Origin: Paralactobacillus_A sp963926925
GTDB lineage: Bacteria > Bacillota > Bacilli > Lactobacillales > Lactobacillaceae
Direction: 5' to 3'
DNA length: 22,981 nt
NCBI GenBank assembly: GCA_963926925.1
Contig: CAWUZD010000044.1
Coordinates: 1-22,981 of the forward strand
In this document: one piece after another, positions 7,656 to 15,584 of the stretch
Layout: every line of letters starts with the position of its first letter
Numbering within the stretch: position 1 is the first letter of the stretch
The notes under the pieces: generated by a model
What the model was told of the DNA's origin: nothing
The model's input: only the letters and a program-made list of their open reading frames with translations
Databases searched by the model: none
Position numbers and translations under genes: made by a program

Positions 7656-8174
7656 ATGGCAATTAATTTTAGAGATTATATCGCAACTGTACCTGATTTT
7701 CCGGAAAAAGGAGTTATGTTTCGCGATATTTCACCATTAATGGCTGATGGTAAGGCCTATGCTGCCGCTACTGACAAAATTGCTGATTTTGCCAAAGACA
7801 AACATGTTGATATGATTGTTGGTCCTGAAGCACGTGGCTTTATTGTTGGTTGCCCCGTTGCATACAAATTAGGTGTCGGTTTTGCCCCCGCTCGGAAAAA
7901 GGGCAAGTTACCACGTCCAACTGTTTCAGCGACTTATGACTTGGAATATGGGCAAGCAACCCTTTATTTGCACAAGGATGCAATTAAACCAAGCCAACGT
8001 GTTTTGGTAACTGATGATTTATTAGCAACTGGTGGAACAATTGCTGCTACGATTAAGTTAGTTGAAGATTTAGGCGGAATTGTTGTAGGAACAGCTTTTA
8101 TTATTGAATTAAAAGATCTTCATGGTCGTGATAAAATCAAAGACTATGATATGTTTACTTTATTGGAATATTAA
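7656..8174 (+). CDS. apt: Adenine phosphoribosyltransferase
   Basis: Cytosolic purine-salvage enzyme making AMP from adenine and PRPP. The 172-residue length is typical. The start FRDYIATVPDFPEKGVMFRD is the standard Apt N-terminus. GPEARGFIVG (56-65) follows, and the PRPP-binding motif VLVTDDLLATGGTI sits at 116-129. GAAGGAG precedes the ATG by eight bases. A recJ-apt pair is common in Firmicutes and supports co-transcription from the recJ promoter. A terminator follows four bases after the stop. Confidence 0.97.
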   Translation: MAINFRDYIATVPDFPEKGVMFRDISPLMADGKAYAAATDKIADFAKDKHVDMIVGPEARGFIVGCPVAYKLGVGFAPARKKGKLPRPTVSATYDLEYGQATLYLHKDAIKPSQRVLVTDDLLATGGTIAATIKLVEDLGGIVVGTAFIIELKDLHGRDKIKDYDMFTLLEY

Positions 8175-8177
8175 TAA

Positions 8178-8199
8178 AAAAACCGCTCCGGCGGTTTTT
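8178..8199 (+). terminator. Intrinsic terminator or attenuator after apt
   Basis: AAAAACCGC (8178-8186), loop TCCG, GCGGTTTTT (8191-8199). The GC core is only four base pairs and the A/T flanks extend it. It lies 22 bases before the next start codon, so the downstream gene depends on read-through or on a promoter within apt. Confidence 0.75.
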
Positions 8200-8221
8200 A
8201 TTTGTATTAAGGAGCAAAATA

Positions 8222-8740
8222 ATGGCAAAACATAAACATGATGATGAACATCCATTAGATAAAACTTTAGTAGAAAAAATCTTAGACCGAAATAAAATTG
8301 CTTATCAACAATTTGCTTTTCCCACCCGGATGGATGGTGATGTTAAGAGCTTAGTAGTTGACCATTTGGATATTCCTGAAGATACTATTTTTAAGACACT
8401 AGCATTGCAAGGTAAGACAACTGGACCATTAATTGCGGTGGTGCCATTAACAATGCATGTTGATATTAAGAAATTAAGCCAAGCTTCGGGTAATAAAAAA
8501 GTAGCAATGATTCCGCTTAAGGACTTAATTGCTACGACTGGTTATGAACATGGTGCTAATACACCAATTGGTATTCATAGTACGCATCCAAAGTACCCAA
8601 TTTATATTGATCAATATGCACAACAATTGGGCGAAATTTTGGTTTCATCAGGGCAAGTAGGTCGTTCTGTTAAAGTGAATGCCCAAGCATTAGCTAAGTT
8701 AGTCAATGCCAAGTTTGCTGATATTACGACTCGTGATTAG
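8222..8740 (+). CDS. ybaK: YbaK/EbsC-type aminoacyl-tRNA deacylase
   Basis: Probable trans-editing enzyme that removes cysteine wrongly attached to tRNA-Pro (Cys-tRNA(Pro) deacylase). Its lactic acid bacterial relatives are called EbsC. The whole 172-residue protein is a single YbaK domain. Features are FPTRMDGDVKSLVVDHL near the start, IFKTLAL with a Lys equivalent to the family's conserved lysine, VVPLTMHVDIKKLSQASGNKKVAMI in the middle, and IYIDQYAQQLGEILVSSGQVGRSVKV at the end. AAGGAG lies seven bases before the ATG. Its 3' end overlaps the convergent membrane-protein gene by 17 bases. Substrate specificity is inferred from the family only. Confidence 0.9.
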   Translation: MAKHKHDDEHPLDKTLVEKILDRNKIAYQQFAFPTRMDGDVKSLVVDHLDIPEDTIFKTLALQGKTTGPLIAVVPLTMHVDIKKLSQASGNKKVAMIPLKDLIATTGYEHGANTPIGIHSTHPKYPIYIDQYAQQLGEILVSSGQVGRSVKVNAQALAKLVNAKFADITTRD

Positions 8741-9323
8741 AATTGTTCTTCAAAGCTTTTTCTAGTGAGCGATCAGGAATAAACCATAAAATTACAATTA
8801 CTAATCCCGAAATTAATAATGATAAAATTGGCATGATTAAAGCACTAACTAACCCAATTACATTAAAAAGTAAGCTTAATGCATTTTTATGAATTTGGTG
8901 TTTTAAAAGTTTACGGTAATTATGATTAGGATTGGCTTTTAAAATAGTATGAATGAGTAATGCGTAAGCTAAATCACCAATGAAAATAACACCGCCATAC
9001 AAAAGTTCAGGATCAAGTTGGTTAAGATGATTAGTTAACCAGCGGGTAGCGAACGGAATTAGTGTCATTGTAAAAATGAATAAATTGTTACTCCAAAGGA
9101 CACTACCGTTAATTTGTTTGACTGTTTGTAAAAGATGATGGTGATTATTCCAATAAGTTGATAAAACAAGAAAGCTGCATGCGTAAGCAAAGAATTCATG
9201 CCAGGTTTTGTGTAATTGTGAAAAATAAATAGCATGTGCTGGTGGTTGAATATTTAAAATCATTAAAGTAATAATAATTGCAATGACGGCATCAGTGTAT
9301 GCTTCTAAACGTGATTTATTCAT
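8724..9323 (-). CDS. TMEM175/DUF1211-family membrane protein (putative potassium channel)
   Basis: Polytopic membrane protein of 199 residues with the family signature at its N-terminus, RLEAYTDAVIAIIITLMIL (5-23), close to the canonical R-x-E-A-F-S-D-A-V. The usual FSD is YTD here. Further hydrophobic segments occur at about 43-60, 78-97, 107-128, 143-155 and 157-182, giving about six spans. Bacterial TMEM175 relatives form potassium-selective channels with a pore lined by the first helix. The Asn/His-rich tail is short and cytosolic by prediction. It is transcribed against its neighbours and is probably a single-gene unit. Only a weak ribosome binding site (AAAGAAGA) precedes the ATG. Channel activity is inferred from the family. 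Confidence 0.85.
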   Translation of the reverse strand: MNKSRLEAYTDAVIAIIITLMILNIQPPAHAIYFSQLHKTWHEFFAYACSFLVLSTYWNNHHHLLQTVKQINGSVLWSNNLFIFTMTLIPFATRWLTNHLNQLDPELLYGGVIFIGDLAYALLIHTILKANPNHNYRKLLKHQIHKNALSLLFNVIGLVSALIMPILSLLISGLVIVILWFIPDRSLEKALKNNSNHES

Positions 9324-9335
9324 AAACTAGTCTTC

Positions 9336-9364
9336 TTTCAATAAGGATGTTTTATTTCTATTAT
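9336..9364 (+). promoter_or_regulatory. Weak promoter candidate for dnaE
   Basis: TATTAT at 9359-9364 is a good -10, with a poor -35 (TTTCAA, 9336-9341) 17 bases upstream. The ribosome binding site TTAGGAGGT at 9376-9384 follows closely, giving a very short leader. Confidence 0.35.
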
Positions 9365-9387
9365 AGAAAATGATTTTAGGAGGTAAA
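9359..9387 (-). promoter_or_regulatory. Promoter candidate for the TMEM175-like gene, overlapping the dnaE start region
   Basis: On the minus strand a consensus TATAAT (9365-9360) follows TTTACC (9387-9382) with a 16-base spacer. The -35 falls in the dnaE ribosome binding site and the -10 overlaps the likely dnaE -10. Confidence 0.5.
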
Positions 9388-9391
9388 CAAT

Positions 9392-12300
9392 ATGGAACTT
9401 GTGCCACTATCAGTTTTAAGTGCATATAGCTTGTTACAAAGTCCTACGCGGATTGCTGATCTTGTTACTAATGCGCGTAATAAGGGTTACCATGCTTTAG
9501 CATTAACTGATCGGAATGTTTTGTATGGATTATTTGACTTTGACCATGCTATGCAAGCGGCCGCCATGCATCCGATTTTTGGCGTAACTTTGGTTTTACC
9601 AGGTTTAATTGATAGTGACCACCATTATCCATTAGTTTGTTTAGCTAAAAACCAGCGTGGTTATCACCAACTTTTGCAGTTATCAACTGCAGTAATGACT
9701 AATCCGTATTGTCAATTAACTGATATAGCCGCTGATTTACAAGATATGTTTGTTTTATTACCTCCTAATGGTGAATTAAGCGACTTATTATTGCATGCTG
9801 ATTTAGCTGCCATTAATCAGTATGTTGCTCAAATTAAACAACTAACGACACCAGGCAATTTATATTATGGGGTTAGCGCCGATGAACAAATTACAAGTAC
9901 GCACTTGCAGACGCTCCTAACGCAAGTTGCCGCTGTGCAGGATTTACCGTTAGTTGCATTGGATGAAGTGCAATATCTTGATCCGCAAGATGCGTTAGCT
10001 AGTCAAGCGGTAAATGCAATTCGAACGGGTGAAAAATTAGCTTGGCAACAAGTCGGACAAGCTGAACCGCGGCATAGTTTGTTGCCAATGGATGTAGCTA
10101 TTAAATGTTATGTTGACCGTGGCTGGCAAAATGCGGTAATTAATACCCAAAAAATTGCGGCCGCATGCCAGGTAAAAATTCCTTATCAACATGAGACACA
10201 ATTACCACATTTTCCAACTCCAGATGGAATTAGTGCACCGCAATATTTACGTAAATTGGCGCAAAGTGGTTTGCAACAATTATTGCAGGTGACGACATTA
10301 CCAGCTGCTTATCAAAAACGTCTTGATTATGAATTAAATACCATTATTAAAATGGGTTTTGCAGATTACTTTTTGATTGTATGGGATGTTATGAATTATG
10401 CTCATCAACAACATATTATGACTGGTCCAGGGCGTGGTTCAGCGGCTGGTTCATTGGTCGCTTATGCGTTGCATATTACTGTCGTTGATCCATTAAAATA
10501 TCACTTGTTATTTGAACGGTTTTTGAATCCCAACCGGGCCACGATGCCCGATATTGATTTGGATATTCCCGATGATCGGCGTGACGATATTTTACAATAT
10601 GTTCATCAAAAATATGGTGATGCCCATATGTCACAAATTATTACGTTTGGAACGATGGCAGCGAAGATGGTTTTGCGGGATGTAGGCCGTATTTTTGGCT
10701 TATCTAAGTATGAAATTGGTGATTTAGCCAAGATGATTCCTAGTGATCCGAAAATTACGTTGCAAACGGCTTATCAAAAATCATTCCAATTACAAAACTT
10801 TGTACAAGCTAGTCAACGCAATCAGTTAATTTTCAATGTAGCGTTAAAGTTAGAAGGGTTACCACGACATTATTCAACCCATGCCGCTGGGATTTTACTA
10901 AGTGATCAACCTTTAGTTGAGACAGTCGCATTACAGACAGGAATGAATGGTATTGCGTTAGCACAACTACCCAAAGAAGCTGTTGCTGAATTAGGATTGT
11001 TAAAAATTGACTTCTTAGGCTTACGTAATTTGACGATTTTGGCTCATATTGTGCGTTATATTAAACAAACCACGCACCAAGTAATTGATGTTACCAAGAT
11101 TCCTTTAGATGATGCGGCAACACTAGCATTGTTTCAACGTGGCGATACTAATGGTATCTTTCAATTTGAATCAAATGGTATTAAAAGTGTTTTACGGCGG
11201 TTGCATCCAACTAATTTTGAAGATATTGTCGCTACTAACGCGCTTTATCGACCCGGTCCAATTGAAAATATTGATACCTTTATTGCCCGGAAGAATCACC
11301 GCATGGCCATCACTTATCCGCACCCATTACTAAAGCCAATCTTGTATGACACTTATGGTGTTTTGGTTTATCAGGAACAAGTAATGCAAGTTGCTTCCGC
11401 CATGGGTAACTTTTCATTAGGTGAAGCTGATTTATTACGGCGGGCGATGAGTAAGAAGAAAAAAGCCGTGATTGATGCTAATCGACAACGCTTTTTAAAT
11501 GGCGCCCAGGCTAATGGGATTGATCAACAAGCGGCAGCAACTGTTTACCAATATATTGAACGTTTTGCTAATTATGGTTTTAACCGTTCCCATGCGGTTG
11601 CTTACAGTATGTTAGCCTTTTGGTTAGCTTATCTAAAAGTGCATTACCCGTTAGCTTTCTTTACGGCGTTATTAAATTCAGTAATTGGTAATCTTGATAA
11701 GACGAAAGAATATCTTGCTGAAGCACGGCAACGTGGTATTAAAATTTTGCCACCTGATATTAATCATAGTCAGCGTTACTTTAGTATTGTTGATCAACAA
11801 ATTATTTTGGGTTTGTTAAATATTAAGGGGATGCGTCGTGACTTTGTGAATGATGTTTTACAAGTGCGTCATGAACATGGTCCATTCCAAAGTTTAGCTG
11901 ATTTTTTACGTTGTCTCGATACTAAATGGTTAAACGAAGAGATGTTAACGGCCTTAATTTATAGTGGTGCTTTTGATCATTTGAATCCGAATCGGGCGAT
12001 GTTAGTAGCTAACTTGCATGATTTGTTGGCAACATTACGGTTAAGTGGTAATAATTTAGACTTATTTGCGATGTTACAACCTAAACAAAAACATGTTGAT
12101 GAGTTAACGATAACTGAAAAATTAGCTAAAGAAGCACAATACTTAGGCTTTTATTTATCAGCCCATCCGGTTGATGCTTATCGTAGTTTGCAATTAAGCT
12201 ATCCAATTGTGCATGTTACTCAAGCACAACTAGGACAACGTCAGTATTTCTTAGTTTTAATTAAAAATGTACGGTTAATTAAAACTAAAAATGGGCAACC

Positions 12301-12742
12301 AATGGCATTTGTTGATGGTCAGGATGCAAGTGGCGATATTGATATTACAGTTTTTCCTGAAACTTACCAACGTGTGCAGTTATTTTTACAAAATGATAAA
12401 GTAGTTCTAGTTAATGGTAAGGTTGAAGAACGGCAAGGTAAGTTGCAAGTTGTTGCTGATAATATCCAGTCAGCAGCACTATTATTGAATAAATTGCCAC
12501 ACCAAACCTTGTTCTTGCGTTTTGATCAACAACATCAACAACCGGCTATTTGGCAACAAATGTTAACGATTTTAATGCATCATCATGGTAATGTGCCCGT
12601 GATTGTTATCTATTCACAAACACATCAAAAAGAATTGTTATCAAAACAATATGCAGTGACTTTAAATCAACAATTATTGGTACAATTAAGACAGTTATTA
12701 GGGCAGGCTAATGTTGCTCTGCAAACTAATAAGACTGAGTAA
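9392..12742 (+). CDS. dnaE: DNA polymerase III alpha subunit, DnaE type
   Basis: Replicative C-family polymerase. In Firmicutes DnaE extends primers before PolC takes over. The 1116-residue length is normal for Gram-positive DnaE. The N-terminal PHP domain (about 1-200) is degenerate: LSVLSAYSLL and ALTDRNVLYG lack the metal-binding His residues, so no proofreading activity is expected from it. The polymerase core has GPGRGSAAGSLVAY and the catalytic aspartates in PDIDLD (386-391; Asp387 and Asp389), with a third in KIDFLGL (Asp540). FANYGFNRSHAVAY marks the fingers region. The helix-hairpin-helix region and an OB domain (VRLIKTKNGQPMAFV, about 970) follow. TTAGGAGGT lies seven bases before the ATG. 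pyk follows after 34 bases, with no pfkA between. Confidence 0.97.
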   Translation: MELVPLSVLSAYSLLQSPTRIADLVTNARNKGYHALALTDRNVLYGLFDFDHAMQAAAMHPIFGVTLVLPGLIDSDHHYPLVCLAKNQRGYHQLLQLSTAVMTNPYCQLTDIAADLQDMFVLLPPNGELSDLLLHADLAAINQYVAQIKQLTTPGNLYYGVSADEQITSTHLQTLLTQVAAVQDLPLVALDEVQYLDPQDALASQAVNAIRTGEKLAWQQVGQAEPRHSLLPMDVAIKCYVDRGWQNAVINTQKIAAACQVKIPYQHETQLPHFPTPDGISAPQYLRKLAQSGLQQLLQVTTLPAAYQKRLDYELNTIIKMGFADYFLIVWDVMNYAHQQHIMTGPGRGSAAGSLVAYALHITVVDPLKYHLLFERFLNPNRATMPDIDLDIPDDRRDDILQYVHQKYGDAHMSQIITFGTMAAKMVLRDVGRIFGLSKYEIGDLAKMIPSDPKITLQTAYQKSFQLQNFVQASQRNQLIFNVALKLEGLPRHYSTHAAGILLSDQPLVETVALQTGMNGIALAQLPKEAVAELGLLKIDFLGLRNLTILAHIVRYIKQTTHQVIDVTKIPLDDAATLALFQRGDTNGIFQFESNGIKSVLRRLHPTNFEDIVATNALYRPGPIENIDTFIARKNHRMAITYPHPLLKPILYDTYGVLVYQEQVMQVASAMGNFSLGEADLLRRAMSKKKKAVIDANRQRFLNGAQANGIDQQAAATVYQYIERFANYGFNRSHAVAYSMLAFWLAYLKVHYPLAFFTALLNSVIGNLDKTKEYLAEARQRGIKILPPDINHSQRYFSIVDQQIILGLLNIKGMRRDFVNDVLQVRHEHGPFQSLADFLRCLDTKWLNEEMLTALIYSGAFDHLNPNRAMLVANLHDLLATLRLSGNNLDLFAMLQPKQKHVDELTITEKLAKEAQYLGFYLSAHPVDAYRSLQLSYPIVHVTQAQLGQRQYFLVLIKNVRLIKTKNGQPMAFVDGQDASGDIDITVFPETYQRVQLFLQNDKVVLVNGKVEERQGKLQVVADNIQSAALLLNKLPHQTLFLRFDQQHQQPAIWQQMLTILMHHHGNVPVIVIYSQTHQKELLSKQYAVTLNQQLLVQLRQLLGQANVALQTNKTE

Positions 12743-12776
12743 GAGTGTAGAAGTAATTTGATAGAAGAGGGTTTAT

Positions 12777-14420
12777 ATGAAGAAAACAAAGATTGTTAGT
12801 ACATTAGGACCAGCAACTAATTCAGTTGAAAAAATTGTTAATTTAATTAAGTCTGGTGCTAACGTTTTTCGTTTTAATTTTTCACACGGAACACACGCTG
12901 AACATTTGGCACGGATTCACATGGTTCGTGAAGCAGAAATGATTACTCATACTACCGTTGGCGTCATGCTTGATACGAAGGGTGCTGAAATTCGTACCAC
13001 CGTACAAGCTAATGATGGGTTTGCGGTGCGTGCTGGTGATCAATTACGCATTTCAATGGATAGTAGTGTGATTGGTAATCAGCAACGCATTGCCGTTACT
13101 TATTCTGGGTTATACGATGATGTTAAGCTTTACAATACGATTTTGATTGATGATGGGACGGTTGGTTTAACTGTCGTTGGTAAAGATGAAGCAAAACATG
13201 AATTAATTACTGCTGTGCAAAATAATGGTTTTATTGGTTCGCAAAAGGGCGTTAATGTTCCGGGAATAACGATTAATTTGCCCAGTGTTACACCCAAAGA
13301 TCGCGATGATATTGAGTTTGGCTTAAAGTATGGCATTAATTTTATTGCGGCAAGTTTCATTCGTAAGGCACAAAATGTCTTAGACATTCGTAAGATTCTT
13401 GAAGAAAATCATCAACCACATGTGCAAATTTTTCCTAAGATTGAATCACAAGAAGGTATTGATAATATCGATGATATTCTTAGTGTTTCTGATGGTTTAA
13501 TGATTGCACGTGGTGATATGGGCGTTGAAATTCCATTTGAACAAGTACCATTTATTCAAAAGGAATTAATTAAAAAGTGTAATGTTCTTGGTAAGCCAAT
13601 TATTACTGCTACACAAATGCTTAATTCAATGCAGACCAATCCACGACCAACACGAGCCGAAGTAACTGATGTTGCTAATGCTGTTTTAGACGGAACCGAT
13701 GCAACAATGTTGTCAGGTGAAACGGCTAATGGTGAATATCCGGTTGAAGCCGTGGCAGCAATGACCAAAATTGATGAAAAAGCCGAAACTTCGCCAATTT
13801 TCATTGCGCATACGCATAACTTATTACAGGAACTTTATTCACAAAGTGATGTGACCGAAGCAATTGGGGAAGCAGCGGTGCGGACGGCTAACAATCTTGA
13901 TATTAAAATTATTGTTGCCTTTACACAAACTGGTTTAACAGCGCGCAAAATTGCTAAATACCGGCCGCAAGCTGATATTTTGGCATTGACTGGTGACGAA
14001 AGTGTCCAACGCGGATTGACAATTAACTGGGGTGTGCATGCGGTCTATGTTCCTAATTTAGATGCTGCTACTGATACTTCCAAATTAGCAGCACAGAAAG
14101 TACAAGAACTTGGTTTAGCTAATAAAGGTGACTTAATTCTTGTTGTGGCCGGTGTCTTAGTTGATGGTGCAGAAACCACTAATATTATGCGGATTCAATT
14201 AGTTGATGAAAAGTTAATTCGCGGTAAGGGCATTGGTTATGGCAAAGTAAAAGGTCATGTAGTCATTGCCCATAATGCGCAAGAAGCTCTAGAAAAAGTT
14301 CATCAAGATGATATTTTAATCACACCAAGCACTAGTTTGGATTATGTGCCAATTTTAAATAAAGTAAAAGCAATTGTGGTGGAAGATAATTCATTAACAT
14401 CACATGCCGGTTTTAACTAG
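12777..14420 (+). CDS. pyk: Pyruvate kinase, C-terminal domain cut short by an apparent frameshift
   Basis: Converts phosphoenolpyruvate and ADP to pyruvate and ATP, the last glycolytic step. The catalytic part is complete: TKIVSTLGPA at the start, NVFRFNFSHG, MLDTKGAEIRT, FPKIESQEGI with the catalytic Lys, DGLMIARGDMGVEIP, and ATQMLNSM followed by PTRAEVTDVANAVLDGTDATMLSGE. The Bacillus/Lactobacillus-type extra PEP-utiliser domain follows (GKGIGYGKVKGHVVI to DNSLTSHAGF) and then stops at TAG 14418. Its expected ending continues in the +1 frame to 14538. Removing one A at 14415 or 14416 would give 586 residues, the usual size of this form. As read, the protein has 547 residues and lacks about 40 from the extra domain, not from the active site, so activity may persist. 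AGAAGAGGG precedes the ATG. Confidence 0.93.
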   Translation: MKKTKIVSTLGPATNSVEKIVNLIKSGANVFRFNFSHGTHAEHLARIHMVREAEMITHTTVGVMLDTKGAEIRTTVQANDGFAVRAGDQLRISMDSSVIGNQQRIAVTYSGLYDDVKLYNTILIDDGTVGLTVVGKDEAKHELITAVQNNGFIGSQKGVNVPGITINLPSVTPKDRDDIEFGLKYGINFIAASFIRKAQNVLDIRKILEENHQPHVQIFPKIESQEGIDNIDDILSVSDGLMIARGDMGVEIPFEQVPFIQKELIKKCNVLGKPIITATQMLNSMQTNPRPTRAEVTDVANAVLDGTDATMLSGETANGEYPVEAVAAMTKIDEKAETSPIFIAHTHNLLQELYSQSDVTEAIGEAAVRTANNLDIKIIVAFTQTGLTARKIAKYRPQADILALTGDESVQRGLTINWGVHAVYVPNLDAATDTSKLAAQKVQELGLANKGDLILVVAGVLVDGAETTNIMRIQLVDEKLIRGKGIGYGKVKGHVVIAHNAQEALEKVHQDDILITPSTSLDYVPILNKVKAIVVEDNSLTSHAGFN

Positions 14421-14421
14421 C

Positions 14422-14538
14422 ATGGAACAACGCTTACCATTAATTATTAGTGTTAAAAATGCGACGAAGTTATTTAATGATGGTAGTTTAATTACACTAG
14501 ATATTAATCATGGTGTGATTTACCCAGGTGAACATTAA
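14422..14538 (+). pseudogene. pyk: Out-of-frame remainder of the pyk C-terminal domain
   Basis: In the +1 frame these 38 codons read MEQRLPLIISVKNATKLF, NDGSLITLDI and NHGVIYPGEH, then TAA. This matches the usual end of Bacillus-type pyruvate kinases, where an IPVIVGV-NAT-LF-DG-x-IT-D-GAVY-G pattern closes the PEP-utiliser domain. No ribosome binding site precedes the ATG, so it is not likely an independent gene. The shift may be a real one-base insertion, a sequencing error in TTTTAA, or less likely a recoding site. The terminator directly after 14538 confirms where the original gene ended. Confidence 0.82.
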
Positions 14539-14546
14539 TAATTGAC

Positions 14547-14580
14547 AAAAAAGTTGTTAGTTACAACTAACAACTTTTTT
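14547..14580. terminator. Strong intrinsic terminator after pyk
   Basis: AAAAAAGTTGTTAGTT (14547-14562), a two-base apparent loop, and AACTAACAACTTTTTT (14565-14580) form a perfect 16-bp inverted repeat ending in six T. It closes the dnaE-pyk unit and, being symmetrical, could act on either strand. Confidence 0.92.
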
Positions 14581-14639
14581 ATTTTATCTAAATAATATGG
14601 ATTATTAAAATTCCTCGTAAAGAACAACATAAAAACCAT

Positions 14640-14668
14640 TTGAATCAATCCACAAAACCGCCTAAAAT
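14640..14668 (+). promoter_or_regulatory. Promoter candidate for the cvfB-recQ operon
   Basis: TTGAAT (14640-14645) and TAAAAT (14663-14668) are 17 bases apart; a perfect TATAAT overlaps at 14668-14673 but would be too far from this -35. It lies between the pyk terminator and cvfB, where an operon promoter is needed. No other good site was seen in 14581-14708. Confidence 0.5.
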
Positions 14669-14708
14669 ATAATAAATAATAACAAATTAAAGGAATTTAA
14701 GAACAAAT

Positions 14709-15584
14709 ATGACAGATAATTTTAACAGTGAAGTAATTACAGCGCGTGTCATTGATAGTAATGATGAAGCTTATTTTGTCCAATCACAAGGAATTACCTT
14801 ATCTTTACCTAAAAACCAAACTAATCACATCCTTACTAATGGCATGGATGTTACCGGTTTTGCTTATTTAAATATGCACCAACAATGGTGCATGACAACT
14901 AACATTCCCCGCATTGGTTTTGGTCATTATGCTTTTGGGACCGTTACTGGTGTGCAACGGAATTTGGGTGTATTTGTAAACATTGGTTTACCCGATAAAG
15001 ATATTGCGGTTTCTTCTGATTTGTTGCCTAAGTTGTTTAATCTTTGGCCACAAATTGGCGACCGGTTAATGATTGCTTTAACAAAGGATAAAAAGGACCG
15101 CTTGTGGGGTAAATTAGCCGATGCCAACATGTTCCAAACGATTGCGCGGCCTGCTAATAACCAAATGCGTAATAAGAACATTACGGGGACAATTTATCAA
15201 TTAAAGATTGTTGGCAGTTATTTGATTACTGATGATTATCATCTTGGCTTTATTCATCCCGATGAGCGTGAAGTAGAACCACGTTTAGGTGAAGTTGTTC
15301 ATGGTCGGGTAATTGGAATTGGTCAAGGCGGTATTTTAAATATTAGTTTGCGGCCTCGTGGCTATGAAACCATTGATGACGATGCCCAAATGATTTTAGC
15401 GGTTTTACGGCGGCAACCTAATCATGTCATGCACTTTAGTGATAAAAGTGATGCGGCTGCAATTAAAGACTACTTTGGTATTAGTAAGAGTAGTTTTAAA
15501 CGGGCCTTAGGTCATTTATATAAACGAGATTTAATTACCTTTGTTCCGGAAGGGACCAAACTCGTTGATAAGGCGGATAAGTAA
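14709..15584 (+). CDS. cvfB: S1-domain RNA-binding protein CvfB
   Basis: CvfB-family RNA-binding protein; the family was described as a virulence regulator in Staphylococcus aureus and its role in lactic acid bacteria is not known to me. The 291-residue length is normal. S1-like beta-barrel repeats fill about residues 1-210 (GFGHYAFGTVTGVQRNLGVFVNIGLPDKDIAV; GEVVHGRVIGIGQGGILNISLRP). A winged-helix C-terminal domain follows at about 225-285 (AAAIKDYFGISKSSFKRALGHLYKRDLITF). The only clear ribosome binding site, AAAGGA (14689-14694), is 14 bases from the ATG, longer than usual, but no other in-frame start fits. The stop TAA overlaps the xerD ATG by one base (TAATG), so translation of the two is probably coupled. 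First gene of the operon. Confidence 0.92.
   Translation: MTDNFNSEVITARVIDSNDEAYFVQSQGITLSLPKNQTNHILTNGMDVTGFAYLNMHQQWCMTTNIPRIGFGHYAFGTVTGVQRNLGVFVNIGLPDKDIAVSSDLLPKLFNLWPQIGDRLMIALTKDKKDRLWGKLADANMFQTIARPANNQMRNKNITGTIYQLKIVGSYLITDDYHLGFIHPDEREVEPRLGEVVHGRVIGIGQGGILNISLRPRGYETIDDDAQMILAVLRRQPNHVMHFSDKSDAAAIKDYFGISKSSFKRALGHLYKRDLITFVPEGTKLVDKADK

Noticed and set aside
11139..11333. Small plus-strand ORF inside dnaE
   Set aside because: It lies in another frame of the conserved polymerase core and has no known features.
14422..14538. Separate small gene after pyk (38 residues, or 44 from ATG 14404)
   Set aside because: There is no ribosome binding site and the sequence matches the expected pyk ending in the +1 frame, so it is the displaced end of pyk.
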